64,000 nucleotides of DNA from the NCBI RefSeq assembly GCF_044596045.1, contig NZ_CP138995.1:2542001-2606000 (forward strand), read 5' to 3'. The position numbers and the translations under genes were made by a program. Position 1 is the first letter of the stretch; every line of letters begins with the position of its first letter. A model generated the notes under the pieces. That model ran no database searches. It was not told where the DNA came from and saw nothing but the letters and a program-made list of their open reading frames with translations. Positions 17,064 to 25,934 of the stretch are shown here, piece after piece. The DNA comes from Flagellimonas sp947499585. Lineage in GTDB: Bacteria; Bacteroidota; Bacteroidia; Flavobacteriales; Flavobacteriaceae.

Positions 17064-17393
17064 CTATCCGCCAACTCTTTTAGTAGAAAATCCATGATCT
17101 TTCAAAAAGGCCATAATTTTATCTCGATAATCCCCTTGAATGATGATAAAGTCGTTTTTATAACTACCACCAACACTTAAATACGACTTAAGATCCTTTG
17201 TAAGTTTTTTGAAATCGGCATCAGAACCAGTATAGCCTTCTAAAATGGTCACTGGTTTACCTTTACGTTTTTCATATTTGCAGATTATAGGAGCATCTTG
17301 GAGCCAATACTTGGGTTGGTCTTTTTTGGGAACCTCATTTTCGTCAGGTTCATGGTCCGGAAATAAATTTTTGAGTTGATCTTGTAGATCCAT
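17064..17393 (-). CDS. SUI1/YciH-type translation initiation factor (eIF1-like)
   Basis: 109 residues: a short acidic/charged N-terminus, then the SUI1 fold with the KYEKRKGKPVT strand, the GYTG turn, the LKSYLSVGGSYKND loop, IIIQGDYRDKI and a C-terminal LKDHGFSTKRVGG. Bacterial members are thought to influence start-codon fidelity on the 30S subunit. Typical length. It is last of three tightly packed minus-strand genes, 12 bp from the riboflavin-kinase-like gene. Confidence 0.88.
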   Translation of the reverse strand: MDLQDQLKNLFPDHEPDENEVPKKDQPKYWLQDAPIICKYEKRKGKPVTILEGYTGSDADFKKLTKDLKSYLSVGGSYKNDFIIIQGDYRDKIMAFLKDHGFSTKRVGG

Positions 17394-17405
17394 AGTAAAA
17401 CTGAT

Positions 17406-17849
17406 TTAGGGCAATAGCTCTAATTGATTTTTATTTACGCTTATTGTGATTATATCACCATAGATAATTTCATCAATTTTAGGTAAAATTAATTCTAAAG
17501 TGGTTTTACTTTGTTCATGTTCTGTTTTGGTTTTTGGGTCTGGCATGTAGACTAAACCCTTGTGTTCAATCATTTTATAGCTAACGGTAACATCGAAAAA
17601 GTAGAAATTTTCTGGGGGAATGTGTTTTGTCCACTCCACTTGATTAAAAAAATACTTGGGATTTTTTATTTGATAATTAAAGGGGGATATGTCAATATTG
17701 AGTGTTCCCGGATGATACCTCGTTAAATCCAATCCAAGCTTTTTAAAATAGGGAGCTTGAATTGCAATTGTACCTCCAGGATAGCGATGATCACCTTTCT
17801 TGCCAGATGCAGCACCATGTCCAGGAATTATCTTGGCAGTTATGGTCAT
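17406..17849 (-). CDS. Small protein resembling CTP-dependent riboflavin kinase (DUF120-like)
   Basis: 147 residues, all beta-rich, no signal or membrane segment. The stretch GHGAASG (about 10-16), a Gly-rich PGGTIAIQ, and above all YHPGTLNIDIS (about 44-54) recall the archaeal CTP-dependent riboflavin kinase, whose YPGTLNV loop binds substrate. I call this a resemblance, not an identification; identity outside these motifs is unclear. It sits 7 bp after the 2OG oxygenase gene and 12 bp before the SUI1 gene. Confidence 0.45.
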   Translation of the reverse strand: MTITAKIIPGHGAASGKKGDHRYPGGTIAIQAPYFKKLGLDLTRYHPGTLNIDISPFNYQIKNPKYFFNQVEWTKHIPPENFYFFDVTVSYKMIEHKGLVYMPDPKTKTEHEQSKTTLELILPKIDEIIYGDIITISVNKNQLELLP

Positions 17850-17856
17850 GAAATAC

Positions 17857-18807
17857 TCATTTTTTCACCAGGCCTAGCTCTATCAGGCGTTCATGAAGAT
17901 AATCTCCGGCAGTAATGTCTTCAAAACCTTTTGGATTTTGATCATCAATACAATCCTCAAGGCAATTTAAGGGCATCTCGCTTATCGGATGCATAAAAAA
18001 TGGTATAGAGTATCTAGATGTGCCCCAAAGTTCTTTAGGCGGGTTTACAACTTGATGAATGGTGGATTTTAATTTGTTATTGGTTAGTCTCGAAAGCATA
18101 TCGCCAACATTAATCATAAGTTGATCGGTCCTTGCTATGGCATCTACCCATTCTCCTTGATGGTTCTTTACCTGAAGTCCCTTGCCATGCGCACCCATAA
18201 GCAATGTTATGAGATTGATATCTCCATGAGCCGCAGCCCTAACGGCATTTTTAGGTTCTGAAGTAATTGGAGGGTAGTGGATAGGTCTAAGAATGGAGTT
18301 TCCGTTTTTGATCCATTCATCAAAATACATTTCATCTAGGTCAAGATGAAGTGCTAACGCCCTAAGAACATATTTAGCTGTCTTTTCCAGCATCTGATAG
18401 GTTTCTTTGCCAACTTTGTTGAATTCCGAAAGCTCTTTGACGTTTACATTGTCCGGATATTCAGCTTCAAGCTTTGGATTGTTCTCAACATATTGCCCAA
18501 AATGCCAAAATTCTTTAAGGTCGCCCTCTTTTTTTCCTTTGGCATGCTCTTTTCCAAAGGAGGTATACCCACGTTGTCCGCCTATACCTTCAATTTCATA
18601 GCTATCCTTTGTGGATTGGGGCAATTGAAAAAACTGCTTAATCTCCCCATAAAGTTGTTCCACCAAGTCCTCTGACAAAAAATGACCGCTTAAGGCAACA
18701 AAGCCTATATCCTCAAAAGCAGCACCTATTTCTGCTGTGAATTTTTCTTTTCTGGCAGCATCACCAGAAACAAAATCTCTAAGGTCTACGCTTGGAATTG
18801 CACTCAT
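17857..18807 (-). CDS. Isopenicillin-N-synthase-like 2-oxoglutarate/Fe(II) dioxygenase
   Basis: 316 residues. An N-terminal DIOX_N-like region (VDLRDFVSGD) is followed by the double-stranded beta-helix core. The iron triad is visible as His194-x-Asp196 (AAHGDINL) and His251 (STIHQVV), and the 2OG-binding R-x-S is Arg265/Ser267 (SRYS). All catalytic residues are intact. Substrate unknown; the family is broad and includes oxidases of amino acids, hormones and antibiotics. First gene of the trio with the DUF120-like and SUI1 genes. Confidence 0.85.
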   Translation of the reverse strand: MSAIPSVDLRDFVSGDAARKEKFTAEIGAAFEDIGFVALSGHFLSEDLVEQLYGEIKQFFQLPQSTKDSYEIEGIGGQRGYTSFGKEHAKGKKEGDLKEFWHFGQYVENNPKLEAEYPDNVNVKELSEFNKVGKETYQMLEKTAKYVLRALALHLDLDEMYFDEWIKNGNSILRPIHYPPITSEPKNAVRAAAHGDINLITLLMGAHGKGLQVKNHQGEWVDAIARTDQLMINVGDMLSRLTNNKLKSTIHQVVNPPKELWGTSRYSIPFFMHPISEMPLNCLEDCIDDQNPKGFEDITAGDYLHERLIELGLVKK

Positions 18808-18921
18808 AACGTCAAATTTTATTTTACTATCAAAAGTAATGAATATTAAGAAACCTTTCTAAAAATTAGAAGGTCATAGATGGCTTTTTCATTACTTTTA
18901 ACCCATTGAATTTTTTACTTT

Positions 18922-20898
18922 ATGAGATATCATATTGGTAGTTTGGACCAACAAAAACTACTGGATTTGTACAAGGGAATGCTAAAGCCCAGAATGATAG
19001 AAGAAAAGATGCTGATTTTGTTGAGGCAAGGCAAAATTTCCAAATGGTTTAGTGGAATTGGGCAGGAGGCAATATCAGTGGGTGTTACGCAAGCTTTGAA
19101 TAGCGAAGAGTATATTTTGCCAATGCACCGTAATTTAGGAGTGTTTACATCTAGGAACATTCCATTGCACAGGCTCTTTGGTCAATGGCAGGGAAAGAAA
19201 AGTGGTTTTACCCAAGGCCGAGATCGGAGTTTTCATTTTGGAACCCAGGAATATAAGATTGTGGGCATGATATCCCACTTGGGGCCTCAATTGGGTGTTG
19301 CCGATGGAATTGCATTGGCCGATATGCTACGCAGAAAGAAAAGGGTGACAGCCGTTTTTACTGGTGAAGGTGCAACTAGTGAAGGTGATTTTCATGAAGC
19401 ATTAAACATAGCTTCAGTTTGGAACCTTCCAGTTATATTTTGTATTGAAAACAACGGGTATGGCCTTTCAACACCTACCAATGAACAATATAACTGCGAA
19501 CACCTTGCTGATAAGGCTAAAGGATATGGAATGGAATCCAGGATTATTGATGGGAACAACATCATAGAGGTCTATTCAAAAGTGGATGAGCTTTGCAAGG
19601 CCATTAGAAAAAGGCCTAGACCCGTTTTGTTGGAGTTTAAAACCTTTAGAATGCGTGGTCATGAAGAAGCGAGCGGTACAAAATATGTTCCGGAAAAGCT
19701 GATGAAAAAATGGGAAAAAAAAGACCCAATAGCGAATTATGAGGCATTTCTACTACAAGAAGGAACTATAACTGAAGAAGAAATAGGACGACTTAAAGAT
19801 GAAATTACAGAAGAAATCAACTCAAATTTGAAATTGGCCTTTGATGAACCTACCATTGATGTTATTGAAACTAAAGAATTAAAAGAAGTATATCAAGAAT
19901 TTAATTATGAGCATGTTGAACCTAAAGGAGATGTAAAAAATATCCGTTTGGTTGATGCAATTTCTCAAGGCTTGGAACAATCCATGGAACGCTATAATGA
20001 GTTGATTATCATGGGCCAGGATATTGCAGATTATGGAGGTGTTTTTAAGATAACAGAAGGATTTACATCAAAATTTGGCAAAAGCAGGGTTAGGAATACA
20101 CCTATTTGCGAATCAGCTGTTGTTTCTGCAGCTATGGGTTTATCCATAAACGGAATGAAGGCCGTGATGGAGATGCAGTTTGCTGACTTTGCTACTTCAG
20201 GATTTAACCCAATTGTAAATTATTTGGCCAAAGTACATTATCGTTGGGGCGAAAACGCAGATGTTGTTATTCGTATGCCTTGTGGCGGCGGGGTTGGGGC
20301 TGGACCTTTTCATTCACAGACCAATGAGGCTTGGTTTACAAAAACACCAGGTCTTAAAGTAGTATATCCTGCTTTTCCATATGATGCAAAAGGCTTGCTC
20401 AATACAGCTATAAACGACCCAAATCCAGTGCTGTTTTTTGAGCACAAGGGCTTGTATAGAAGTGTCTACGGGGATGTTCCTTCGGATTATTACACAATTC
20501 CATTTGGGAAGGCAAATTTGGTCAAGACAGGCGATTCGCTATCTGTAGTTACGTACGGGGCAGGAGTACATTGGGCATTGGAAATTTTGGAAAAATATCC
20601 AGAAATCAATGCAGATGTTATAGATTTGCGTACACTTCAACCTCTCGATATTGGAACTGTTTACACTTCGGTGAAAAAAACAGGAAAACTGATTGTATTG
20701 CAAGAAGACACCGTGTTCGGCGGTGTTGCAAGCGATATTTCTGCTATGGTAATGGAAAATTGTTTTGAATTTTTAGATGCACCCGTTAAAAGGGTTGGAA
20801 GCTTGGAGACGCCAGTTCCGTTTTCTAAAGGTTTGGAACAAAATTACTTGCCCAAAGGAAGGTTTGAAAAAACACTGGTAGAGCTTTTTGAATATTGA
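18922..20898 (+). CDS. Fused E1 alpha/beta 2-oxoacid (2-oxoisovalerate-type) dehydrogenase
   Basis: 658 residues. About 1-330 is the thiamine-diphosphate-binding E1-alpha part (FTGEGATSEGDFHEA with GDG-like metal site, then FCIENNGYGLS). About 335-658 is E1-beta (MGQDIADYGG, PICESAVV, a GCGGGVG-like loop, and VTYGAGVHWA in the transketolase C-terminal domain). The enzyme decarboxylates a branched 2-oxoacid and passes the acyl group to an E2 lipoyl domain encoded elsewhere. One-chain alpha/beta fusions are common in this phylum. It could supply branched starters for fatty acids, but a link to the polyketide operon 1.3 kb downstream is only a thought. Start is ATG at 18922. Confidence 0.9.
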   Translation: MRYHIGSLDQQKLLDLYKGMLKPRMIEEKMLILLRQGKISKWFSGIGQEAISVGVTQALNSEEYILPMHRNLGVFTSRNIPLHRLFGQWQGKKSGFTQGRDRSFHFGTQEYKIVGMISHLGPQLGVADGIALADMLRRKKRVTAVFTGEGATSEGDFHEALNIASVWNLPVIFCIENNGYGLSTPTNEQYNCEHLADKAKGYGMESRIIDGNNIIEVYSKVDELCKAIRKRPRPVLLEFKTFRMRGHEEASGTKYVPEKLMKKWEKKDPIANYEAFLLQEGTITEEEIGRLKDEITEEINSNLKLAFDEPTIDVIETKELKEVYQEFNYEHVEPKGDVKNIRLVDAISQGLEQSMERYNELIIMGQDIADYGGVFKITEGFTSKFGKSRVRNTPICESAVVSAAMGLSINGMKAVMEMQFADFATSGFNPIVNYLAKVHYRWGENADVVIRMPCGGGVGAGPFHSQTNEAWFTKTPGLKVVYPAFPYDAKGLLNTAINDPNPVLFFEHKGLYRSVYGDVPSDYYTIPFGKANLVKTGDSLSVVTYGAGVHWALEILEKYPEINADVIDLRTLQPLDIGTVYTSVKKTGKLIVLQEDTVFGGVASDISAMVMENCFEFLDAPVKRVGSLETPVPFSKGLEQNYLPKGRFEKTLVELFEY

Positions 20899-20986
20899 AA
20901 TTACTTGGTTTAACATTTTTTTAACAACCTAGAAAGATAAATATGGTGTCTCACTCGTATATACTAAAATTTAAATTCCAATTCTT

Positions 20987-21472
20987 ATGGTAAAAAATGC
21001 ATTCTTTTTTATGATGATGGCCACATTTTTGTTGACATCATGTTCTGTTTCTAAAAGTGCAAGGAGCCAGCGTAATCTTTTCAGCGGTTCTTGGAGCTTG
21101 GACAACATTTCCTATGAAAATAACACAGGGAACTTTAAATCGGTGATTTTCAATGATGCAGATGATATTTGTTTTGAAGGAAGCGACTGGTTTTTTAGGG
21201 ACAACAACAGTACAGGTCGGTATACAATCACTGGAGGCAGCCTTTGTCAAGGAGGAGATCGTTTCTTTAGATGGTCCGTTGTTGAGCCAACCGCAAATTA
21301 CAGTAGTCAACTTCAATTCAAATTTATTGATGAAAAACGAAAAGATGTTTCAGGAGGGGTGGGCTATCGTTTAAACATTGCCAACATATCGGAACAATCC
21401 ATGACACTTAAATCCAATGTTTCCGTAGATGGAGAGTTGGTCACTATAGTTTATGAATTCTCAAAAAAATAA
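20987..21472 (+). CDS. Lipocalin-like lipoprotein
   Basis: 161 residues. Lipoprotein signal with lipobox LLTSC (Cys about 19). The mature part begins with FSGSWSLDNISYE, the lipocalin-type G-x-W motif, followed by beta-rich sequence ending in IVYEFSKK. Ligand unknown. It ends 4 bp before the OmpA-like gene (21477) and shares its transcript and terminator. Confidence 0.7.
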   Translation: MVKNAFFFMMMATFLLTSCSVSKSARSQRNLFSGSWSLDNISYENNTGNFKSVIFNDADDICFEGSDWFFRDNNSTGRYTITGGSLCQGGDRFFRWSVVEPTANYSSQLQFKFIDEKRKDVSGGVGYRLNIANISEQSMTLKSNVSVDGELVTIVYEFSKK

Positions 21473-21476
21473 CAAA

Positions 21477-22169
21477 ATGAAAAATATAGTATTAAAAAGC
21501 ACAACCATTGTTCTGGCTTTGAGTTTAATGGTGAGTTGTAATGCAGTTAAAAACGCCAATAACACACAAAAAGGAGCTACAATTGGTGCCGCTGGTGGTG
21601 CAGTTATAGGTGGTATAATTGGAAATAACGTCGGAAAAAACGGTAATACCGCTTTAGGCGCCATCATTGGCGCAGTAGTTGGTGGTGCTGCCGGAGGGTA
21701 TATCGGCAATAGAATGGATAGACAAGCCGAGCGAATTGAAGAAGAAATTCCAGGTGCGGAGGTAACTCGTGTAGGAGAGGGAATCAATGTTATTTTCAAT
21801 GAAGATGCAGGAGTCTATTTTGATACCAATAGATCTGATGTTAAAGGAACTTCAGCCACTACTTTAGATAAATTGGCTGGAATCTTTAAAGAGTACCCAA
21901 ACTCAAATGTTTTGGTTGAAGGGCATACAGATAGTGCGGGTAGCGAAGAATACAATTGGAAGTTGTCTCAGCAAAGAGCAGAATCCGTGACTAGCTATTT
22001 GGTAGGCAAGGGTATTTCCAGTGGTAGATTTAGTACAAAGTGGTACGGAGAGACCCAACCACGCGAAAGCAATGAGACATCAGAAGGAAAAGCTAAAAAC
22101 AGGCGTGTTGAGCTAGCCATTGTTGCTAGTGATGAACTAAAGCAAGAGGCTTACCAAAAAACAAACTAA
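21477..22169 (+). CDS. OmpA-family lipoprotein with glycine-zipper domain
   Basis: 230 residues from the ATG at 21477; an in-frame ATG eight codons upstream lies inside the previous gene and would spoil the signal. Lipobox LMVSC. A Gly-rich zipper (about 30-75) with repeated small residues and a GNRMDRQAERIEEE helix is followed by a C-terminal OmpA/MotB peptidoglycan-binding domain (YFDTNRSDV, VEGHTDSAGS, NWKLSQQRA, NRRVELAI). It should tie the outer membrane to peptidoglycan. Confidence 0.9.
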   Translation: MKNIVLKSTTIVLALSLMVSCNAVKNANNTQKGATIGAAGGAVIGGIIGNNVGKNGNTALGAIIGAVVGGAAGGYIGNRMDRQAERIEEEIPGAEVTRVGEGINVIFNEDAGVYFDTNRSDVKGTSATTLDKLAGIFKEYPNSNVLVEGHTDSAGSEEYNWKLSQQRAESVTSYLVGKGISSGRFSTKWYGETQPRESNETSEGKAKNRRVELAIVASDELKQEAYQKTN

Positions 22170-22193
22170 GAATACAAAACATTTTATGTTTTT

Positions 22194-22224
22194 AATCCCG
22201 GCCATAATAGGTCGGGATTTTTGT
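22194..22224 (+). terminator. Strong rho-independent terminator between OmpA gene and biosynthetic operon
   Basis: AATCCCGGCC (22194-22203) pairs with GGTCGGGATT (22210-22219) over 10 bp with one G-U, six-base loop, followed by a T run. It ends 23 bp before the GTG start of the next gene, leaving no room for a normal promoter between them, so it could also act as an attenuator for that operon. Confidence 0.85.
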
Positions 22225-22246
22225 TTTAAAGAATTATCTTCATAGG

Positions 22247-23374
22247 GTGAATAATCCCAAAGTTGTTATCATTGGTGGTGGATTGGCCGGGTTGACAGCT
22301 GCGCTGGATTTGGCGCAAAAAGGAAAACAGGTCTTGGTTATTGAAAAAAACCAATATCCCAACCACAAAGTATGCGGAGAATATGTATCTAATGAGGTCA
22401 AACCTTATTTAGAACAGCTTGGTTTGGAATTGGGTAACCTAGGATTGCCAGAAATTGATACCCTTCAAATTAGCACACAATCAGGTAAGCTAATAGAAGT
22501 TGGTCTTCCTTTGGGTGGCTTTGGAATAAGTAGATACACTTTTGACCATAAGCTTTACTTGTTGGCGAAAAAAAAAGGAGTGGATTTCCTTTTTGATACA
22601 GTAGTTGATATTCAATTTGTAGGTGATGAATTTTTCATAACCTTATCTTCTAAAGAAAAAATATCCAGTAAAGTAGTTTTGGGAGCATTTGGTAAGCGCT
22701 CAAACTTAGATGTTAAGTTGAATAGAAGTTTTATTCAGCAGAAGTCCCCATGGCTCGGAATAAAATCACATTACAGAAACAATGGGCATCCCTCAAATGT
22801 AGTGGCACTTCACAATTTTCCTGGAGGATATGGAGGGTTGTCCCAAACAGAGACCGGAGATTTAAACTTTTGCTGCTTGGTTAAGTATGAAAGCTTTAAA
22901 AAAGAAGGGGATATAGCTTCGTTTAACCAAACTGTGGTGTCCCAAAACCCAATTTTAAAAGATTTTTTAGCCAATACAGAGGCAAAATTTGAAAAACCAT
23001 TGAGCATTGCTCAGATTTCGTTTGAAAAGAAAAAGATGGTGGAGAATCACATATTAATGTGCGGGGATACGGCAGGTTTAATACACCCTCTTTGTGGTAA
23101 TGGAATGGCGATGGCAATCCATAGCGCAAAATTAGCCGCAGAACAAGTGGTTATGTTTTTGGAAAAACCTAACTTCACAAGAAAAGATATGGAAAAAGAG
23201 TATCAAATGCTTTGGGAAAAGAATTTTGGCAAAAGACTCTGGATGGGTCGTCGCTTACAAGACCTTATGTTGCATACCAAGTGGTTTAATTTGGGAATGC
23301 ACACTGTGGCCAACTCCAAAATAGTACTTCGAGAACTGATTCGTAACACACATGGCAATCCAATTCTAAATTGA
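22247..23374 (+). CDS. FAD-dependent oxidoreductase (geranylgeranyl-reductase/halogenase-type fold), operon gene 1
   Basis: 375 residues from a GTG start. The N-terminal dinucleotide loop is IIGGGLAGLTAA (about 8-19), then a Rossmann strand VIEKNQYP, the CGEYVSNEV motif (about 43-51) characteristic of geranylgeranyl-reductase-like flavoproteins, and the second FAD motif LMCGDTAGLIHPLCGNG (about 266-282). It is expected to hydroxylate or reduce a lipid or polyketide intermediate. In Streptomyces phenolic-lipid pathways a flavoprotein oxidises the ring made by a type III PKS, a useful parallel here. Its TGA overlaps the next ATG (TGATG at 23372-23376). Confidence 0.85.
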   Translation: MNNPKVVIIGGGLAGLTAALDLAQKGKQVLVIEKNQYPNHKVCGEYVSNEVKPYLEQLGLELGNLGLPEIDTLQISTQSGKLIEVGLPLGGFGISRYTFDHKLYLLAKKKGVDFLFDTVVDIQFVGDEFFITLSSKEKISSKVVLGAFGKRSNLDVKLNRSFIQQKSPWLGIKSHYRNNGHPSNVVALHNFPGGYGGLSQTETGDLNFCCLVKYESFKKEGDIASFNQTVVSQNPILKDFLANTEAKFEKPLSIAQISFEKKKMVENHILMCGDTAGLIHPLCGNGMAMAIHSAKLAAEQVVMFLEKPNFTRKDMEKEYQMLWEKNFGKRLWMGRRLQDLMLHTKWFNLGMHTVANSKIVLRELIRNTHGNPILN

Positions 23375-24087
23375 TGGATTTTTCTGTGCGTAGCGAGGAA
23401 CTGGAACTCATGGATGATCCAAACATGGAGTTTGAGCTTTTGGATGCTGCCTATGCGGACATTAACAAATGCAACAAATTACTGGGGGGAGAGTCAATAA
23501 CCGTAGACGCGGTATGGGAATTGGTGAAAGAGAGCGGCAAAAAATCGTATACGATTTTGGATATGGGTTGTGGAGATGGCACCATGCTAAGAAAACTATC
23601 CAAACATCTGAGTAAAAATGGGGTGTCGCACAATATGGTAGGGATAGACCTAAGAGATGACGTATTGCAAATTGCCAAGGAGAAATCTCACGATTACCCT
23701 AACATAAATTTCAAGAAAGAAGACATACTAAAAGCTGATTCCAGTCTTTCTTGCGACATTTTGATCAACACGCTTACCATGCATCATTTTGATGAGAACC
23801 GTATAGACGCTTTTCTAAACAAGTTTGTTAGCTTGGCCAAAGTTGGGGTGGTTATCAATGACCTTCAAAGAAGCAGAATCGCTTATGCTCTTTTTCAAGT
23901 ATTTGGGTTTTTCTTTATTAAGACGAAGGTTGCAAAATATGATGGCCTTGTTTCCATAAGCAAAGGTTTTAGGAAGGATGAGTTGATAGAACTATCAAAA
24001 AAAATACCAAGTGTTACACATACAATTCAATGGAAATGGGCTTTTAGGTATGTATGGGTAATGAAATTTAACCGACATAAGAATTAA
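23374..24087 (+). CDS. SAM-dependent methyltransferase, operon gene 2
   Basis: 237 residues from ATG at 23374; a TTG one codon upstream is also in frame but the ATG fits the coupled TGATG junction. SAM-binding motif I is ILDMGCGDGT (61-70), then an acidic GIDLRDD strand and TLTMHHF in motif IV. It is a class I enzyme with a mostly hydrophobic C-terminal half (IAYALFQVFGFFF), perhaps touching a lipid substrate. Likely methylates the hydroxylated product of this pathway. Followed by the type III PKS with overlapping TAATG. Confidence 0.88.
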   Translation: MDFSVRSEELELMDDPNMEFELLDAAYADINKCNKLLGGESITVDAVWELVKESGKKSYTILDMGCGDGTMLRKLSKHLSKNGVSHNMVGIDLRDDVLQIAKEKSHDYPNINFKKEDILKADSSLSCDILINTLTMHHFDENRIDAFLNKFVSLAKVGVVINDLQRSRIAYALFQVFGFFFIKTKVAKYDGLVSISKGFRKDELIELSKKIPSVTHTIQWKWAFRYVWVMKFNRHKN

Positions 24088-25142
24088 TGGGTCCAGTACA
24101 TGTAGTTGGAGTATCAAAACAATTGCCAAAGTATAGCAGGAAAACTTCGGATATTATTCCTTTCATAGATTTATGGCTTTCAGACCAAGACGAACGTTTT
24201 AGAAGAAAAGTGGTAAAGATATTTGAAGGGGCGGGGGTGGACCAGCGCTATGGCATAATGGATATTGAAGAGGTCTTTACCGCAACTTCTTTTGAGGAGA
24301 AAAATAACATATACTCTAGAGAAATCAAGATTTTAGGAGAGCAAGTACTTCAAAAAGCTTTAAATCAAGCGGAATGGGATGCAAAATCCTTGGACTATAT
24401 CATTACGGTCAGTTGTACTGGGATTATGATTCCATCATTGGATGCCTATTTAGTTAATTCTCTGGGGCTGAGACAAGACATCATTAGGCTTCCGGTAACA
24501 GAAATGGGTTGTGCTGCGGGAGTTTCTGGCTTGATCTATGCAACGAATTTCCTTAGGTCAAATCCAGGGAAACGAGCAGCTGTTATAGCAGTCGAAAGCC
24601 CTACCGCTACTTTTCAGCTTAATGATTTCTCCATGGCCAATATGGTAAGTGCTGCAATATTTGGTGATGGAGCAGCATGTGTTTTGTTGTCTTCAGAAAA
24701 AGAAGCTGAAGGCCCAAAGGTCATTGGGGAAGAAATGTACCATTTTAAGGATGCTACTCATTTAATGGGTTTTGATTTAACCAATACAGGATTAAAAATG
24801 ATATTGGACCCAGCAGTTCCGGAGGTGATTGCAAAACACTTTCCGCAGATTGTCCATCCATTTTTAGAACGATTTAATTCAAACATTGAAAAGGTCGATT
24901 ATTTAATTTTTCATCCGGGAGGAAAGAAGATAGTGCAGACGGTTCAGGAATTGTTTGGTAAATTGGGTAAAGACATAAATGACACAAAAGAAGTATTGCA
25001 AGAGTATGGGAACATGAGCAGTGTTACGGTGCTGTATGTGCTGGAGCGTTTTCTGCTTAAGGAGACGGCCAAAGGGCAACAGGGAATGGTATTGAGTTTT
25101 GGTCCTGGATTTTCAGCGCAACGGATTTTATTGGAATGGTAA
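24087..25142 (+). CDS. Type III polyketide synthase (chalcone-synthase superfamily), operon gene 3
   Basis: 351 residues, typical of bacterial type III PKSs. The full catalytic triad is visible: Cys142 (TEMGCAAG), His276 (IFHPGGK) and Asn309 (YGNMSS). The C-terminal GFGPG-type loop is SFGPGFSA. It should extend an acyl starter with malonyl units and cyclise to an alkylresorcinol or alkylpyrone-like ring. Next to it are its own reductase, dehydratase, ketosynthase and carrier protein, which suggests that the starter comes from a dedicated acyl-ACP rather than from free CoA. Product unknown. The next gene starts 12 bp downstream. Confidence 0.93.
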   Translation: MGPVHVVGVSKQLPKYSRKTSDIIPFIDLWLSDQDERFRRKVVKIFEGAGVDQRYGIMDIEEVFTATSFEEKNNIYSREIKILGEQVLQKALNQAEWDAKSLDYIITVSCTGIMIPSLDAYLVNSLGLRQDIIRLPVTEMGCAAGVSGLIYATNFLRSNPGKRAAVIAVESPTATFQLNDFSMANMVSAAIFGDGAACVLLSSEKEAEGPKVIGEEMYHFKDATHLMGFDLTNTGLKMILDPAVPEVIAKHFPQIVHPFLERFNSNIEKVDYLIFHPGGKKIVQTVQELFGKLGKDINDTKEVLQEYGNMSSVTVLYVLERFLLKETAKGQQGMVLSFGPGFSAQRILLEW

Positions 25143-25154
25143 TTTGTTTTGACA

Positions 25155-25934
25155 ATGAAAGATTCATCTAAATGGGCTTTAATATTAGGAGGCAGTAGTG
25201 GACTTGGTTTTGCCACTGCAAAAAAACTTGCTCAGCATGGATTTAAAATAATAATAATTCACAGAGATAGAAAATATGATATTGAGAGGATTAAAGTAAA
25301 TTTTCAAGATATTACTTTAACCAAAAATGCATTATTTAGTTTCAATGTAGATGCTATAAATCCTATAAAACGTGATGAATTAATCCAGGAAATCAAGAAG
25401 CTCATTGGAGTTGAAAAAATACATGTGCTTATTCACAGTATTGCAAAGGGCAACTTAAAACCCATGGCTAGTGAAAATAATGCTCTAAATAATCAAGATT
25501 TTCATTTAACTATTGATGCTATGGCTATAAGTCTTTATGACTGGGTAAAGGATTTAGTGAGTTCAAAGTTGTTTTCTGGAGACGCTAGGCTGATATCTTT
25601 TACTAGTGAAGGCAATTCCAAAGCATGGGAAAGTTACGCTGCTGTATCCGCTGCAAAAGCGGCTCTGGAAGCAATCACACGAAACATTGCTCTTGAATTT
25701 GCGCCGATTGGCATAAAGGCAAATTGCATACAGGCGGGTATGACGGATACTAAGTCCTTTCAGATGATACCAAATAGTGAGGTTTTAAAAGAAGAAGCGA
25801 TAAAGCGAAATCCCAATAATAGACTTACGACACCCGAAGATGTTGCCAATGCTGCTTATTTACTCACAATGGAAGAGGCGAAATGGATTACGGGAACGGT
25901 TATAAAAGTTGATGGAGGTGAAAGTTTGCAATAG
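25155..25934 (+). CDS. Enoyl-ACP-reductase-like SDR (Y-x6-K type), operon gene 4
   Basis: 259 residues from the ATG at 25155 (a TTG 6 bp upstream is in frame). N-terminal nucleotide loop LGGSSGLGFA (about 11-20). The active site is Tyr161-x6-Lys168 (YAAVSAAK), the spacing of FabI/FabL enoyl reductases, not the YxxxK of classical SDRs. C-terminal IKVDGGESL is usual for SDRs. I infer that it reduces the enoyl-ACP made by the dehydratase next door. Gene abuts the dehydratase: TAG then ATG with no gap. Confidence 0.8.
   Translation: MKDSSKWALILGGSSGLGFATAKKLAQHGFKIIIIHRDRKYDIERIKVNFQDITLTKNALFSFNVDAINPIKRDELIQEIKKLIGVEKIHVLIHSIAKGNLKPMASENNALNNQDFHLTIDAMAISLYDWVKDLVSSKLFSGDARLISFTSEGNSKAWESYAAVSAAKAALEAITRNIALEFAPIGIKANCIQAGMTDTKSFQMIPNSEVLKEEAIKRNPNNRLTTPEDVANAAYLLTMEEAKWITGTVIKVDGGESLQ

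Noticed and set aside
18922..20898. Alpha/beta E1 fusion as something new
   Set aside because: Single-chain forms of this dehydrogenase are known and common in Bacteroidota.
21453..21476. Earlier ATG for the OmpA lipoprotein
   Set aside because: It adds eight polar residues before the signal peptide and overlaps the previous gene.
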